Part shown: in pieces, positions 26,197 through 35,930 of the stretch
Numbering within the stretch: the first letter of the stretch is position 1
How the letters are laid out: each line of letters opens with the position of its first letter
NCBI RefSeq assembly: GCF_019720895.1
Contig: NZ_JAHKSH010000001.1
Span: 496,001 to 560,000 of the forward strand
DNA: 64,000 nucleotides
Direction of reading: 5' to 3'
Source: Microbacterium salitolerans
GTDB taxonomy: Bacteria; Actinomycetota; Actinomycetes; Actinomycetales; Microbacteriaceae
Notes under the pieces: model-generated
The model's database searches: none
Seen by the model: the letters and a program-made list of their open reading frames with translations, nothing else
What the model was told of the DNA's origin: nothing
Made by a program: the position numbers and the translations under genes

Positions 26197-29100
26197 TCAT
26201 CGCCGCATCTCCTTGCGCAGCGTGAGGCCCTTGGTCGCCTCGACGAACCCGGCCGCGCGGAGATGGCGCGACAGGGGAGACGTGAAGACGAACACGCCGT
26301 TGACTTTCTCGACCGTGAGGGTCTCGAGGCGCCGCTCGCGGGCGGTGTCGGCGATGCCGCGGGTGGCGGCGGCGAGCACCGACTCGGCGTCGGTGAAGGC
26401 GAGCACCGTGCGGCCGCCGCGTTCGAGATAGAGGGCGAGCTGACCATCGACGAGGACGACGAGCGCTCCGGCCTTGCGTCCCGGCCGGTGGGTGACGTCG
26501 TCGAGCGCGGGCCAGGGGAGAGCGGCTCCGTAGGGGTTCGCCGGATCCGTCGCCGCGAGCACGCGTGCGGCGAGCGGAGCCGGGTCGGAAAGGGCGGCGT
26601 AGGTGCGCAGCCGATCGGTCGTCGGCGAGGCGGCGAACTGGGCGGCGCCGAGCTTCTCGATCAGGTATCCGCGGCGGCAGTGGCCGGCCTCTTCGAACTG
26701 CGCGAGAGTGCGGTAGACCTGCGCGAAGCCCCCCGGTGCCCCCTCGGACTGCACGGATCCGCGCGTCACGACGCCGTATCGGTCGAGCAGCATCGAGGCG
26801 TGGGCGGCCGCGCGCACCGTGTCGTCTGACTCGGGGGCGGTCAGGAGCGACCAGCGCCCGCCCGTCGTCGCCGGACGCGAGGCGGACGCGGCGGGGCGTG
26901 AGAACGAGACGCCGCGGAACGTGCGGGTGCGTGGCGGACGGCGGGCGACCTTGTGGCTCTGGGATCCGCCGGACAGCAGCGTGCGCACGGGCGAGAATGT
27001 GTCGTTCGTGACCCTTCCCGTCCAGACGAGCCGCCAGAGCACCTCGGTGACGGCCGTCTCGGACACGGCGGCCGCGTCGATGTCGGGCAGGCGCGACGCC
27101 ACCATGTCGGTGAGCTGGGCGGCGAAGAACGCCCCTCCCGTCGCCAGCGCCTCGAGCACTCGGGCGTCGAGCGAATCGGGGGCGACATCGGCGTCGTCGC
27201 GCTCGATCGTCAGGGCGATGACATCGGCGGGATGGAGGGCGATCCAGCCGTCGCGCCCCGTGATGGCGCCGTGGCCCGACCAGACGATCTCGCCCGTCGC
27301 CGTGAGCTCGTCGAGCATCGACGGCGCGTAGTCGCGCACGCGGCTCGGCAGGATGAGCGACTCCCACGCGCTCGCCGGGATCGGCACCCCCGCGAGCTGC
27401 TCGACGACCTGCAGAACGCCGTCGAGCCCCTCGAGCGGACGATCCAGATGCTGCCATGCCGGCAGGAAGCGGGCGTACGTGTCGGGGGAGACGGGCTCGA
27501 TGGATCCGCGGAGCGCGGCGAGCGACCGCATGCGGATGCGCCGCAGCGCCTCGGCGTCGCACCACTCGGCCTCGTCGGCGAGCGAGGCCGCTGCGCCCTC
27601 GGGCAGGAAGAACCCGCTGACGGCGCGGCCCTGCGCTTCGAGACGTTGCAGCGCGTGGCGGGCGACGGCGGCGCCGATGCCGAACCGGCTCGCGACGTCG
27701 GCGACGGCGAACGGACCATGGGTGCGCGCGTACCGGCTCACGAGGTCGCCGAGAGGATCGGCGACGGGCTCCGTGAAGGCGACGGGCACGCCGACCGGCA
27801 GCGCCGTGCCGAGGGCGTCGCGCAGGCGCCCCGCGTCTTCGATGGCGGCGACGCGCTCGACGCCCGCGACGCTCACGCGGATCGCGCGCCTGGTGGCGAC
27901 GAGGGTGTCGAGGTGCGCCGCGGCCTGCGCCGTGCTCGCGGCGCCCGGCGGCGGCGCTTCATCGGAGGGCGCTGCGGGCGGGGCGGCGCCGTCGTCGCCG
28001 TCGAGACGCGCCGCGACCTCGGCGGCCGTCAGCGGCCCCAGCAGGCGCAGCAGATCGGCCACGCCCTCCACGCCGCGCGCCCGACGATCGGCCGCGAGGC
28101 GCTGCACCTCGAGCTCGAACTGCGCGATCACGTCGGGATCGAGCAGCTCGCGCATCTCGACGCGGCCGAGCAGTTCGCCGAGCAGCGCCGGATCGACCGA
28201 CAGCGCGGCCGCACGGCGCTCCGCGAGCGGCGAGTCGCCCTCGTACATGAACGCGCCGACGTATCCGAACAGCAGGTCGCGTGCGAAGGGCGACGGCTGC
28301 GACGGCTCGCTCTCGACCAGGCGGATGCGCCTCTCGCCGATGCCGCGGGCGATGCGCAGCAGGGCCGGCAGGTCGTAGACGTCCTGCAGGACCTCGCGCA
28401 GCGTCTCGAGGATGATCGGGAAGGTCGGGTGCCCGCGCGCGACCTCGAGGAGCGCGGCCGAACGCTGCCGCTGCTGCCACAGCGGCATGCGCTTGCCGGG
28501 CTGCAGGCGCGGCATGAGCAGGGCCCGCGCGGCGCACTCGCGGAAGCGCGAGGCGAAGAGCGCGGATCCGCCGACCTCGTCGGTCACGATCTGCTCGAGC
28601 TCGTCGGCCTCGAACACGAACAGCTCGGCGCCCGGCGGGTCGGACTCGGCATCCGGGATGCGCGCGACGATGCCGTCGTCGCTCGCCACGGCGGATCCGT
28701 CGACGCCGAGCCGCTCGCGGATGCGGGCGTTCACGGCGAGCGCCCACGGGGAGTGGACGTGCATGCCGTAGGGCGAGTGGAGGATGATGCGCCAGTCGCC
28801 GACTTCGTCGCGGCCGCGTTCGACCGTGAGCGTGCGGTCGGTCGGGAGCGACCCCGTGGCCTCGCGCTGCTCGTCGAGATACGCGAGGAGGTTCGCGCGC
28901 GCGTTCTCGTCGAGACCCGCGGCCCGCATGCGCTCCTGCGCGGCCTCCGGCGTCGCCGAGGCGAGCTCGCGTACCAGGCGTCCGAGCGCCTCGCCGAGCT
29001 CGGCGGGACGCCCCAGGCCGTCGCCCGTCCAGAACGGCACGCGCCCCGGCTGGCCGAAGGCGGGAACGACGTTCACGCGGTCATGCGTGATCTCGACGAT

Positions 29101-31011
29101 GCGCCAGCTCGTCGTGCCGAGCGTGAAGACGTCGCTCACACGGGACTCGTAGACCATCTCCTCGTCGAGCTCGCCGACCCGCGCGTTCTGCGTCTCGCCC
29201 GCGACGAAGACGCCGAAGAGCCCGCGATCGGGGATCGTGCCGCCGCTCGTGACGGCCAGTCGCTGCGCCCCCGGCCGTCCTTCGAAGACGCCGCGGTCGC
29301 GATCCCAGACGATGCGCGGGCGCAGCTCGGCGAACTCGTCGGACGGATAGCGGCCGGCGAGCAGATCGAGCGTCGCCTCGAACGCGCTGCGCGGGAGCGA
29401 CCGGAACGGCGCGCTGCGGCGCACCTGCTCGTACCAGCGCTCGACGTCGACGGAGTCGAGCGCCGACGCGGCGACCGTCTGCTGGGCGAGCACGTCGAGC
29501 GGGTTCTGCGGCACCGCGATCGCCTCGATCTGGCCCGACAGCATGCGCTCCGTGACGATCGCCGTGTGCAGCACGTCGCCGCGGTGCTTCGGGAACAGGT
29601 CGGCGCGACTGATCTCGCCCACCTGGTGCCCCGCGCGTCCCACGCGCTGCAGTCCGCTCGCGGCGCTCGGCGGCGCCTCGACCTGGATCACGAGATCGAC
29701 GGCGCCCATGTCGATGCCGAGCTCGAGGCTGCTGGTCGCGACGACGCACCTCAGCACGCCGGACTTGAGCTCCTCCTCGACGATGGCGCGCTGATCCTTC
29801 GACACGGATCCGTGGTGCGCCTTCGCGAGGACGGGTGCGACGCCCGAGACCTGGCCGGACTGGGCCATCATCTGCGCCGGGACGGTCGGCCCCGGCACGT
29901 CGAGCCCGAGACGTTCGGCGTGGATCTCGTTGAGCCGCCCCGTGAGCCGCTCGGCGAGCCGCCGCGAGTTCGCGAACACGATGGTCGAGCGGTTCTCGAG
30001 GACGCGGTCGACGATCGCCTCCTCGACGTGCGGCCAGATGGATCCGGTCACCTCGACGTTCTCGGTGCGGAACCACTCGTCGTCGTCCGGTGCCCCCTGG
30101 GCGGGGGCGTCGGACGCGCCGTCGGCGCCCGGCGTGCCCTCCCAGAAGCGGTCGTCGGCGGGCGCCATCGGATCGCCGGAGCTCGCCCCCGCGAGATCGG
30201 CGCGATGCGACGGCGGGCGCGGCGCCGCGGGCGGCGGATTCTGCATGTCGTCGATCGGCACGCGCACGGAGAGGTCGAAGGTCTTGGCGGCCTTCGGGGC
30301 GACGATGTCGACGGGTGCGGCTCCGCCGAGGAAGCGTGCGACCTCGTCGATGGGGCGCACCGTGGCCGACAGTCCGATGCGCTGGGCGGGCGCCTCGAGC
30401 AGCTCGTCGAGGCGCTCGAGGGAGAGCGCGAGGTGCGCGCCGCGCTTGGTCGCGGCGACGGCATGCACCTCGTCGACGATGACCGTGTGGACCTCGCGCA
30501 GGGTGTCGCGCGCGCTCGCCGTGAGCATCAGGTAGAGCGACTCGGGCGTCGTGATGAGGATGTCGGGCGGGGTGCGCACGAGCTTCTGCCGGTCGCTCGA
30601 CGGCGTATCGCCCGAGCGCACTCCGACGGTGACCGACGGCGGATCGACCCCCAGGCGCCGTGCGGCCTGCGAGATGCCCACGAGCGGCGACTGCAGGTTG
30701 CGCTCGACGTCGACGCCGAGCGCCTTGAGCGGCGAGATGTAGAGGATCTTCGTGCGGCGCTTTCCGTCGCGCGGACGCTCGCGCGCCTCGAAGCCCGGCA
30801 GCGGGCCGTCGCCGGGCCCCTCGCGGAACACGCGGTCGAGTGCCCAGAGGAACGCCGACAGGGTCTTGCCCGATCCCGTCGGCGCGACCACGAGCGCATG
30901 ACGACCCTGCGAGATCGCCTGCCACGCCCCCTTCTGCGCCTCGGTCGGCCCCGCGAACGCGCCGCGGAACCACTCCGCGGTCGGTGCGCTGAACCGGTCG
31001 AGTGCGTCCAT
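26197..31011 (-). CDS. lhr: Lhr-family ATP-dependent DNA/RNA helicase (full-length)
   Basis: 1,604 residues, the length of Lhr from mycobacteria and E. coli. Start at MDALDRFSAP (31011), six bases after a minus-strand CAGGAT; in-frame codons run further upstream but are not leader-like. Walker A APTGSGKTLSAF, DEVH box VIVDEVHAVAATKRGAHLALSLERLDE, motif VI QRVGRAGHQVG, then the winged-helix and large C-terminal domains. A 3'-5' helicase linked to DNA repair. Fed by a long C-terminal region ending LRKEMRR. Confidence 0.95.
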   Translation of the reverse strand: MDALDRFSAPTAEWFRGAFAGPTEAQKGAWQAISQGRHALVVAPTGSGKTLSAFLWALDRVFREGPGDGPLPGFEARERPRDGKRRTKILYISPLKALGVDVERNLQSPLVGISQAARRLGVDPPSVTVGVRSGDTPSSDRQKLVRTPPDILITTPESLYLMLTASARDTLREVHTVIVDEVHAVAATKRGAHLALSLERLDELLEAPAQRIGLSATVRPIDEVARFLGGAAPVDIVAPKAAKTFDLSVRVPIDDMQNPPPAAPRPPSHRADLAGASSGDPMAPADDRFWEGTPGADGASDAPAQGAPDDDEWFRTENVEVTGSIWPHVEEAIVDRVLENRSTIVFANSRRLAERLTGRLNEIHAERLGLDVPGPTVPAQMMAQSGQVSGVAPVLAKAHHGSVSKDQRAIVEEELKSGVLRCVVATSSLELGIDMGAVDLVIQVEAPPSAASGLQRVGRAGHQVGEISRADLFPKHRGDVLHTAIVTERMLSGQIEAIAVPQNPLDVLAQQTVAASALDSVDVERWYEQVRRSAPFRSLPRSAFEATLDLLAGRYPSDEFAELRPRIVWDRDRGVFEGRPGAQRLAVTSGGTIPDRGLFGVFVAGETQNARVGELDEEMVYESRVSDVFTLGTTSWRIVEITHDRVNVVPAFGQPGRVPFWTGDGLGRPAELGEALGRLVRELASATPEAAQERMRAAGLDENARANLLAYLDEQREATGSLPTDRTLTVERGRDEVGDWRIILHSPYGMHVHSPWALAVNARIRERLGVDGSAVASDDGIVARIPDAESDPPGAELFVFEADELEQIVTDEVGGSALFASRFRECAARALLMPRLQPGKRMPLWQQRQRSAALLEVARGHPTFPIILETLREVLQDVYDLPALLRIARGIGERRIRLVESEPSQPSPFARDLLFGYVGAFMYEGDSPLAERRAAALSVDPALLGELLGRVEMRELLDPDVIAQFELEVQRLAADRRARGVEGVADLLRLLGPLTAAEVAARLDGDDGAAPPAAPSDEAPPPGAASTAQAAAHLDTLVATRRAIRVSVAGVERVAAIEDAGRLRDALGTALPVGVPVAFTEPVADPLGDLVSRYARTHGPFAVADVASRFGIGAAVARHALQRLEAQGRAVSGFFLPEGAAASLADEAEWCDAEALRRIRMRSLAALRGSIEPVSPDTYARFLPAWQHLDRPLEGLDGVLQVVEQLAGVPIPASAWESLILPSRVRDYAPSMLDELTATGEIVWSGHGAITGRDGWIALHPADVIALTIERDDADVAPDSLDARVLEALATGGAFFAAQLTDMVASRLPDIDAAAVSETAVTEVLWRLVWTGRVTNDTFSPVRTLLSGGSQSHKVARRPPRTRTFRGVSFSRPAASASRPATTGGRWSLLTAPESDDTVRAAAHASMLLDRYGVVTRGSVQSEGAPGGFAQVYRTLAQFEEAGHCRRGYLIEKLGAAQFAASPTTDRLRTYAALSDPAPLAARVLAATDPANPYGAALPWPALDDVTHRPGRKAGALVVLVDGQLALYLERGGRTVLAFTDAESVLAAATRGIADTARERRLETLTVEKVNGVFVFTSPLSRHLRAAGFVEATKGLTLRKEMRR

Positions 31012-31113
31012 GGATCCATCCTGTCGCGGACCTCCGACAAACGAAGCCGCCGCGCACGGAACCCACGTGGCGCATCCGGTTCCGCCGTGCGCGCCGACCC
31101 TAGAATGGGCGGC

Positions 31114-31521
31114 ATGCGAGCGGCGTCGGCGGGTCCCCGAGACGGGCGTCGTCGCACCCTCCGGCGGCTGCTCGGGGCCGGCGCTCTCGTGGCGGTCGTG
31201 ATCGTCGGGCTGCTCGCCATGCACACGCTCGACCAGCGCGGGCTCGCCGACCCTCCGGCCGCCGGGGCGTCGGCGTCGGTCGCCGCACCGGCCTCCGACG
31301 GGCACGACGGCCTGTGCCCCACCTGCGGTGCCGACGACGCGGCCGGCATGACGATCGCCTGCGCGATGGCGCTCTTCCTCGTCCTGCTCCTCGTTCTCCC
31401 GCGCGGTGCCGTCACCGCGTGGATGCGCGCCGCCTGGTTCCCCCACACCCGTCCTCTCGCGGCCGCCCCCGCTCCGCCGCGGCCGCCCTCGCTGCACGCT
31501 CTCTGCATCAGCCGCACGTGA
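31114..31521 (+). CDS. DUF6153 family membrane protein
   Basis: 135 residues; ATG at 31114 lies seven bases after TAGAAT (31101-31106), implying a leaderless mRNA. Two hydrophobic segments: 'LLGAGALVAVVIVGLLAMHTL' and 'GMTIACAMALFLVLLLVLP', with a cysteine-containing loop LCPTCGADDA between and a Pro/Ala-rich tail. This layout is that of DUF6153 proteins, often found near copper genes in actinobacteria. It directly precedes the copper protein CueP. The CxxC loop outside the membrane could hold metal; function unknown. Confidence 0.7.
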   Translation: MRAASAGPRDGRRRTLRRLLGAGALVAVVIVGLLAMHTLDQRGLADPPAAGASASVAAPASDGHDGLCPTCGADDAAGMTIACAMALFLVLLLVLPRGAVTAWMRAAWFPHTRPLAAAPAPPRPPSLHALCISRT

Positions 31522-31610
31522 GTCGGGCAGCGCGCCCTCGGCGCGCGCCCGCTTCTCCCGCGCCGCCGCCGAGGCGGCGCCCTACGTGCGACCCCTGATC
31601 GGAGACACCC

Positions 31611-32198
31611 ATGAAGAATCGTCCCGCGGCTATCGCCGCACTCGCCCTGTCCGCCGCCCTGCTGGCCGGCTGCACCGCCGCCCCGCAGGGATCCGCCCCC
31701 ACCTCGTCTGCGGGCGGCAGCGACCTCCTCGCCGCGTGGGATCTCGACGGACTCGACACCGCCGACGTCATCGAGCGGCTCGACGCGACGCCCCTCGCCG
31801 AACGTCCCGAAGGGCTCATCGCGTCCGTCCAGCCCGACGCGGTCGTGCTGGCCGACGACGCGCACGACGAGACGCGTCTGCCGATGCCGGAAGACGAGGT
31901 GTACATCGCCGTCGCGCCGTTCCGCGAGATGACCCACGAGTGCCACTTCCACAGCCTCACGACCTGTGTCGGGGAGCTGGGCGGCGAGGAGATCGACGTC
32001 ACGGTCGTGAGCGATGACGGGGAGACGATCCTCGACGAGACGCGCACGACCTACGACAACGGGTTCGTCGGCGTGTGGGTGCCGCGCGACATCGCCGCGA
32101 CGGTCACGATCACGCACGACGGCGACATCGGATCCGCCGAGATCGCGACGATCGGCGACGACGACGCGACCTGCATCACGGGCCTCCAGCTCACCTGA
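31611..32198 (+). CDS. cueP: CueP-family copper-binding lipoprotein
   Basis: 195 residues with a lipoprotein signal (LLAGC, Cys21). Cys111 and Cys119 in ECHFHSLTTCVGEL and Cys188 near the end match the three conserved cysteines of CueP in number and spacing (8 and about 69 residues apart). CueP binds copper outside the cytoplasmic membrane and can supply it to superoxide dismutase in Salmonella. Here it would be anchored on the outer face of the membrane. A GGAGACACCC ribosome site precedes the ATG. Confidence 0.88.
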   Translation: MKNRPAAIAALALSAALLAGCTAAPQGSAPTSSAGGSDLLAAWDLDGLDTADVIERLDATPLAERPEGLIASVQPDAVVLADDAHDETRLPMPEDEVYIAVAPFREMTHECHFHSLTTCVGELGGEEIDVTVVSDDGETILDETRTTYDNGFVGVWVPRDIAATVTITHDGDIGSAEIATIGDDDATCITGLQLT

Positions 32199-32209
32199 TC
32201 CGCGCCGGT

Positions 32210-32286
32210 ACGACGCAGTCGATCCGCACCCGAATCGGGTGGATCCGGCACGATCGGCGCCTTCGCGCCCGGATCGACTGCGTGGT
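32210..32286. repeat. Family B palindrome, copy B1
   Basis: Arms ACGACGCAGTCGATCCG (32210-32226) and CGGATCGACTGCGTGGT (32270-32286), 16 of 17 complementary, with an inner CACCCGA/TCGGGTG stem. It fills the gap between convergent cueP and the ABC-F gene. Confidence 0.85.
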
Positions 32287-32324
32287 GTCGGCGTCCCTCC
32301 CCGGCATCGGCCGCGCTGCCCCGA

Positions 32325-33983
32325 TCAGCCCGCCGGCGCCCCGGCATCGGCCGCGTCCTGCGCGGTGAGGCCGCCTTCCGCCAGCTCGAGCACGACGTCC
32401 GGACCCAGGCGCCGCAGGAACGCCTCGTCGTGGCTCACGATGAGCACGGCCCCGCGATAGGTGCGCAGCGCCTCGAGCAGCTGCTCCGCCGTGTCGATGT
32501 CGAGGTTGTTCGTGGGCTCGTCGAGGATGAGCAGCTGCGGCGGCGGATCCGCGAGCAGCAGCCGCGCGATCGCGACGCGGAAGCGCTCGCCGCCGGACAG
32601 GGATCCGATCGGCCGGTTCGCCGTGTCACCGCGGATGAGGAAGCGCGCGAGCCGATTGCGCAGCTCCTTCTCCGGTACGTGCGGAGCGGCCGCCGCGACG
32701 ACGTCGAGCGCGCTCGCGGCCTCGTCGATCCCGTCGACCCGCTGCGGCAGGTACGCCACGCGGTCGGTGTGCAGCTCACCCGAGACATCATGTCGCCGGA
32801 TCTCGGACGGATCGGCCGAATCGGGGGTCTCGAGCCCCCGAGGGCCAGAACCGACGGCGTCGTGCGCCAGGAGCGACTCCAGCAGCGTCGTCTTGCCGCC
32901 GCCGTTGGGGCCGATGAGCGCGACCCGCTCCGGGCCCTGCACGACCCACTGACGGTCGCCGTCTCGGAGAGTGAGGATCCGCCGCCCGGCCGCGACGCCC
33001 GGATCCGGCAGGTCCAGGGCGATCTCATCGTCGCTGCGCACGCGTCGGCCGGCATCGTCGAGGACCGCACGAGCCTCCGCCTCCTTGCCCTGCGCCTCGC
33101 CGCGCAGACGCCCCGCAGTGACTTCCGCCGCGTTCTTGCGCGCGTTCGCGAGGATCTTCGGCAGCGACTCGGCCGCCTTCCTGCCTGCTCGGGCCCGTCG
33201 TGCGATCTTCGTCTCGGCCTCGATCCGCTGCCGCTTCTCGCGGGCGAGGACCTTCTTCGCGTCGACCTCGGCCTGGCGGGCGGCGTCCTGCTCGGCGTCC
33301 CTCCATGAACGCCACTCCGAGTAGGGCCCGCCGAACGTCGACAGTCGGTGGGCGTACAGCTCGGTCGTCGCGTCCATGAGCTCGAGCAGGTCGAGGTCGT
33401 GCGAGACGACGATCAGCGCGCCGCGCCACGAGCGCACCATCTCGTGCACGCGATGACGCGCGGCCCGGTCGAGGTTGTTGGTCGGCTCGTCCAGCAGCGT
33501 GACGGCGGAGGCCCGCAGGCGGATCCCCGTGAGCGCCGCGAGCATCGCCTCGCCGCCCGACAGCTGGCCGACGCGGGCGTCGAGCATGTCGGGGGCGAGG
33601 CCGGCCTCCGCCAGCGCGGCCTGGGTGCGGGCCTCGACGTCCCAGTCGTCGCCGACCTCGTCGAAGCGGGCGGGATCGACGTCGCCCCGTTCGATCGCGC
33701 GGACGGCGTCGAGCGGCTCCTGCACGTCGAGGAGCGACGCGACGCGCAGATCCGCCTGGAGGGTGAGCTTCTGGGGGAGGTACGCGACGTCGCCCGACGG
33801 CGTGATGCGCCCGGACGTCGGCGTCAGCTGCCCCGCCGCGAGCCGTAGCAGGGTCGATTTCCCGGATCCGTTCCTCCCGACGAGTCCGGTGCGTTCGTCG
33901 CCGAACGTGCCGGTCAGGTCGTCGAGGGCCGCGGATCCGTCGGGCCAGGTGAACGAGAGATGGTCGAGTGTCAGAGCGGGCAT
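32325..33983 (-). CDS. ABC-F family ATPase (ribosome-protection type)
   Basis: 552 residues, two ATP-binding cassettes and no membrane helices. Walker A GRNGSGKST and GPNGGGKTT; signatures LSGGEAML and LSGGERFR; Walker B 'TLLDEPTNNLD' and 'LILDEPTNNLD'. The linker between the domains (about residues 235-330) is charged and helical (REKRQRIEAETKIARRARAGRK), the part that reaches into the ribosome in ABC-F proteins. Likely a translation factor or antibiotic-resistance ABC-F. A 270-bp leader with a short peptide ORF and hairpin lies in front, as in drug-induced members. Shine-Dalgarno GGAGG before the ATG. Confidence 0.88.
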   Translation of the reverse strand: MPALTLDHLSFTWPDGSAALDDLTGTFGDERTGLVGRNGSGKSTLLRLAAGQLTPTSGRITPSGDVAYLPQKLTLQADLRVASLLDVQEPLDAVRAIERGDVDPARFDEVGDDWDVEARTQAALAEAGLAPDMLDARVGQLSGGEAMLAALTGIRLRASAVTLLDEPTNNLDRAARHRVHEMVRSWRGALIVVSHDLDLLELMDATTELYAHRLSTFGGPYSEWRSWRDAEQDAARQAEVDAKKVLAREKRQRIEAETKIARRARAGRKAAESLPKILANARKNAAEVTAGRLRGEAQGKEAEARAVLDDAGRRVRSDDEIALDLPDPGVAAGRRILTLRDGDRQWVVQGPERVALIGPNGGGKTTLLESLLAHDAVGSGPRGLETPDSADPSEIRRHDVSGELHTDRVAYLPQRVDGIDEAASALDVVAAAAPHVPEKELRNRLARFLIRGDTANRPIGSLSGGERFRVAIARLLLADPPPQLLILDEPTNNLDIDTAEQLLEALRTYRGAVLIVSHDEAFLRRLGPDVVLELAEGGLTAQDAADAGAPAG

Positions 33984-34045
33984 GGGTCCTCCGGATTCAG
34001 TGCAGGGGTGCGCTGAAGCCGGGACGGCATGCCGGAAGAACGGGC

Positions 34046-34087
34046 GAGCATCGACGGATCAGCGCGAGAAGGCGCTGCACGATGCTC
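34046..34087 (-). terminator. Attenuator-like hairpin in the ABC-F leader
   Basis: On the minus strand GAGCATCG (34087-34080) pairs with CGATGCTC (34053-34046), and inside it CAGCGC (34077-34072) with GCGCTG (34065-34060). A second GCGCTG at 34110-34105, right behind the leader peptide stop, could take the CAGCGC strand instead. The following run is not strongly U-rich. Confidence 0.5.
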
Positions 34088-34113
34088 AGGGGCGAGCGTC
34101 GGGTCAGCGCGGG

Positions 34114-34137
34114 TTACGCGATTCCGAGGTGGCGCAC
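34114..34137 (-). CDS. Putative leader peptide MRHLGIA
   Basis: A seven-codon frame with GTG start and TAA stop, placed about 130 bases before the ABC-F gene and directly before the switchable hairpin. A possible -10 TATCAT (34173-34178, minus strand) puts the start site about 25-30 bases ahead. Drug-stalled ribosomes on such peptides control erm and ABC-F genes in Gram-positive bacteria. The ribosome site is weak, so translation is not proven. Confidence 0.45.
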   Translation of the reverse strand: MRHLGIA

Positions 34138-34255
34138 CGGTTCGTTCCGATCGTCGGGGACAGGACGCGTCGATGATACGCCATCGGGCGTCGTCGGACG
34201 ACGGCAGGACGCGAGAAGCGGTGACGAAGCGGCGGCTCTGCGTGCCGTGATGGGC

Positions 34256-34795
34256 TCAGAGCCGACCGAGCCGTGCCGCCGCCATCGTCAGCGCCGCGAT
34301 CGTCTCGCCGTCGGAGATCTCGTCGGTCGCCGTCATGCGCAGGGCCTCGGCGAACGGCACCCAGCGCACCTCGGAGATGCCCTCCTCGGCCTGGTGCGCC
34401 GACGCATCGGCGGCCGCGCGGAGCCCGCGCGCCACGAACACGGTCTCGGGGGCGACGCAGATCCCGTTGAGCGCGTTCATGTGACCGGCCTCGATCCACT
34501 CGTCGGCCTCGAGGCCCGACTCCTCGCGCAGCTCGCGACGCGCGGCGACTTCGGCGTCCTCGCCGTCTGATCCGCCCGCGACGACCTCCCAGGACGGGCC
34601 CACCGTATAGCGGTCGACGTGCACGAGCAGCACGCGGTCGTCCTCGTCGAGGGCGACGACGAAGACGGCCGGGTGGCGCAGCTCGACGACGCCGTAGATC
34701 CCGTCGGATCCGTCGGGGCGGGTGACGTCGTCCTCCCGCACCCGGATCCACGGATTCTCGTATGCCGTGCGGGTGCTGCTGCGGATCCAGGCCAT
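34256..34795 (-). CDS. NUDIX hydrolase (ADP-ribose pyrophosphatase-like)
   Basis: 179 residues. The Nudix box GGSDGEDAEVAARRELREES (with GL following) agrees with the consensus. N-terminal 'TAYENPWIRVREDDVTRPDG' and 'VVELRHPAVFVVALDEDDRVLLV' match the ADP-ribose pyrophosphatase group, which hydrolyses nucleoside diphosphate-linked compounds in the cytosol. ATG is seven bases from a minus-strand TAGGCT (34803-34808): a leaderless gene. Confidence 0.88.
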   Translation of the reverse strand: MAWIRSSTRTAYENPWIRVREDDVTRPDGSDGIYGVVELRHPAVFVVALDEDDRVLLVHVDRYTVGPSWEVVAGGSDGEDAEVAARRELREESGLEADEWIEAGHMNALNGICVAPETVFVARGLRAAADASAHQAEEGISEVRWVPFAEALRMTATDEISDGETIAALTMAAARLGRL

Positions 34796-34876
34796 GGTGA
34801 CCAGCCTACGAGTCGCGCAGCGCGTGCCCCGACGCGCGGGTGATGCGCCGAGATTCCCGCGGATCCCGTGGTGTCG

Positions 34877-35878
34877 TCAGCGCGTCGGCGCATCGCCAGC
34901 GGCTCGGGGCGTCTCCGAGGACGCCCGCACCACCAGCGTCGGTGCGGCGACCTCGCGGGTCGGCGCGGCGCCGTCGAGCAGCGCCAGCGCCTGCGCCATG
35001 GCGGAGGAGCCCATGTCGCCGCGCGGCTGATCGATGCTCGTGAGACCGGGGCGCACGAGGTCGGCGAGCTCGGTGTTGTCGTATCCGACGACGGCGAGAT
35101 CCTGTGGGACCCGGATGCCGCGATCGATCGCCTCGGCGACGATCTGCGCGGCGATGCGGTCGTTCGCCGCGAACGCCGCGGTGACGACGCCGGCCGCGAC
35201 GTCGTCGAGGAGACGGGCGACGCCGGTGTCGCGCACGTCGTACTCGCGGGGCGCGGTCGTGAGCGCTCGGTAGGCATCGCGGCGTGCGAGCGAGGCGGGG
35301 CGTGACGACGCATGCGCGTACGCGATGCGCGTGTGTCCCTGGACGTGGAGGTGGTCGACGGCCAGGCGTGCGCCGGTCTCGTCGTCGTTGCGGATCCAGC
35401 CCGCCGCCTCCGGCACGGAGGAGGGGCGCCCGACGACCACGACGGGGAGGCGACCCGCGACGACCGAGAGGTCGTCGGCGTCGAGGTGGCCGGTGACGGC
35501 GATGACGGCGTCGACGCCGAGCGCGACGAGCCCCCCGAGGCGCGTGCGCAGGAGGTCGCGGTCGCGACGGCCGTGGCTGAGGATGACGTCGAACCCGGCG
35601 GCGTGGGCGGCGTCCTCGATGCCGTTGACGATCTCGGTCTGATAGGCGTTGCGCAGGTCGGTGAGGAGCACGCCGACGAGGTCGCTGCGCCCGCTCACGA
35701 GGCGCTGCGCCCACCCGTTCGACCGGTAGCCGAGGTCATCGGCGGCGGCGAGGATCCGCGCTCTGCTCGCGGCGCTGACGCCGGTCTCGCCGCGCAGCGC
35801 CGCGGAGACGAGCGACTTCGAGACACCCGCCGTGCGCGCGACGTCGACGATCGTCGGGCGGCGGGGCGAACCGGTCAT
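34877..35878 (-). CDS. LacI family transcriptional regulator
   Basis: 333 residues. N-terminal HTH 'PTIVDVARTAGVSKSLVSAALRGETGVSAASRARIL' with hinge helix, then a periplasmic-binding-like sensor domain ('DLVGVLLTDLRNAYQTEIVNGIEDAA', 'AAFAANDRIAAQIVAEAIDRG', 'AVVGYDNTELADLVRPGLTSIDQP'). Divergent from the double-HAD/ECF operon. Two GGAACGTTCC palindromes in and near the shared promoter are probable binding sites, giving autoregulation as well as control of that operon. The effector is unknown. Confidence 0.92.
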   Translation of the reverse strand: MTGSPRRPTIVDVARTAGVSKSLVSAALRGETGVSAASRARILAAADDLGYRSNGWAQRLVSGRSDLVGVLLTDLRNAYQTEIVNGIEDAAHAAGFDVILSHGRRDRDLLRTRLGGLVALGVDAVIAVTGHLDADDLSVVAGRLPVVVVGRPSSVPEAAGWIRNDDETGARLAVDHLHVQGHTRIAYAHASSRPASLARRDAYRALTTAPREYDVRDTGVARLLDDVAAGVVTAAFAANDRIAAQIVAEAIDRGIRVPQDLAVVGYDNTELADLVRPGLTSIDQPRGDMGSSAMAQALALLDGAAPTREVAAPTLVVRASSETPRAAGDAPTR

Positions 35879-35930
35879 GGCCCCAGTCTTCCAGTGCCCC
35901 GCGCGGCGGCGGCGTCTCGCCGCGGCGGTG

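Noticed and set aside
26953-31521. A very long open frame (about 1,500 codons) antisense to lhr
   Set aside because: Its product is dominated by Arg, Ala, Gly and Glu with no domain. It is the usual GC-rich mirror of a real gene; lhr has all helicase motifs.
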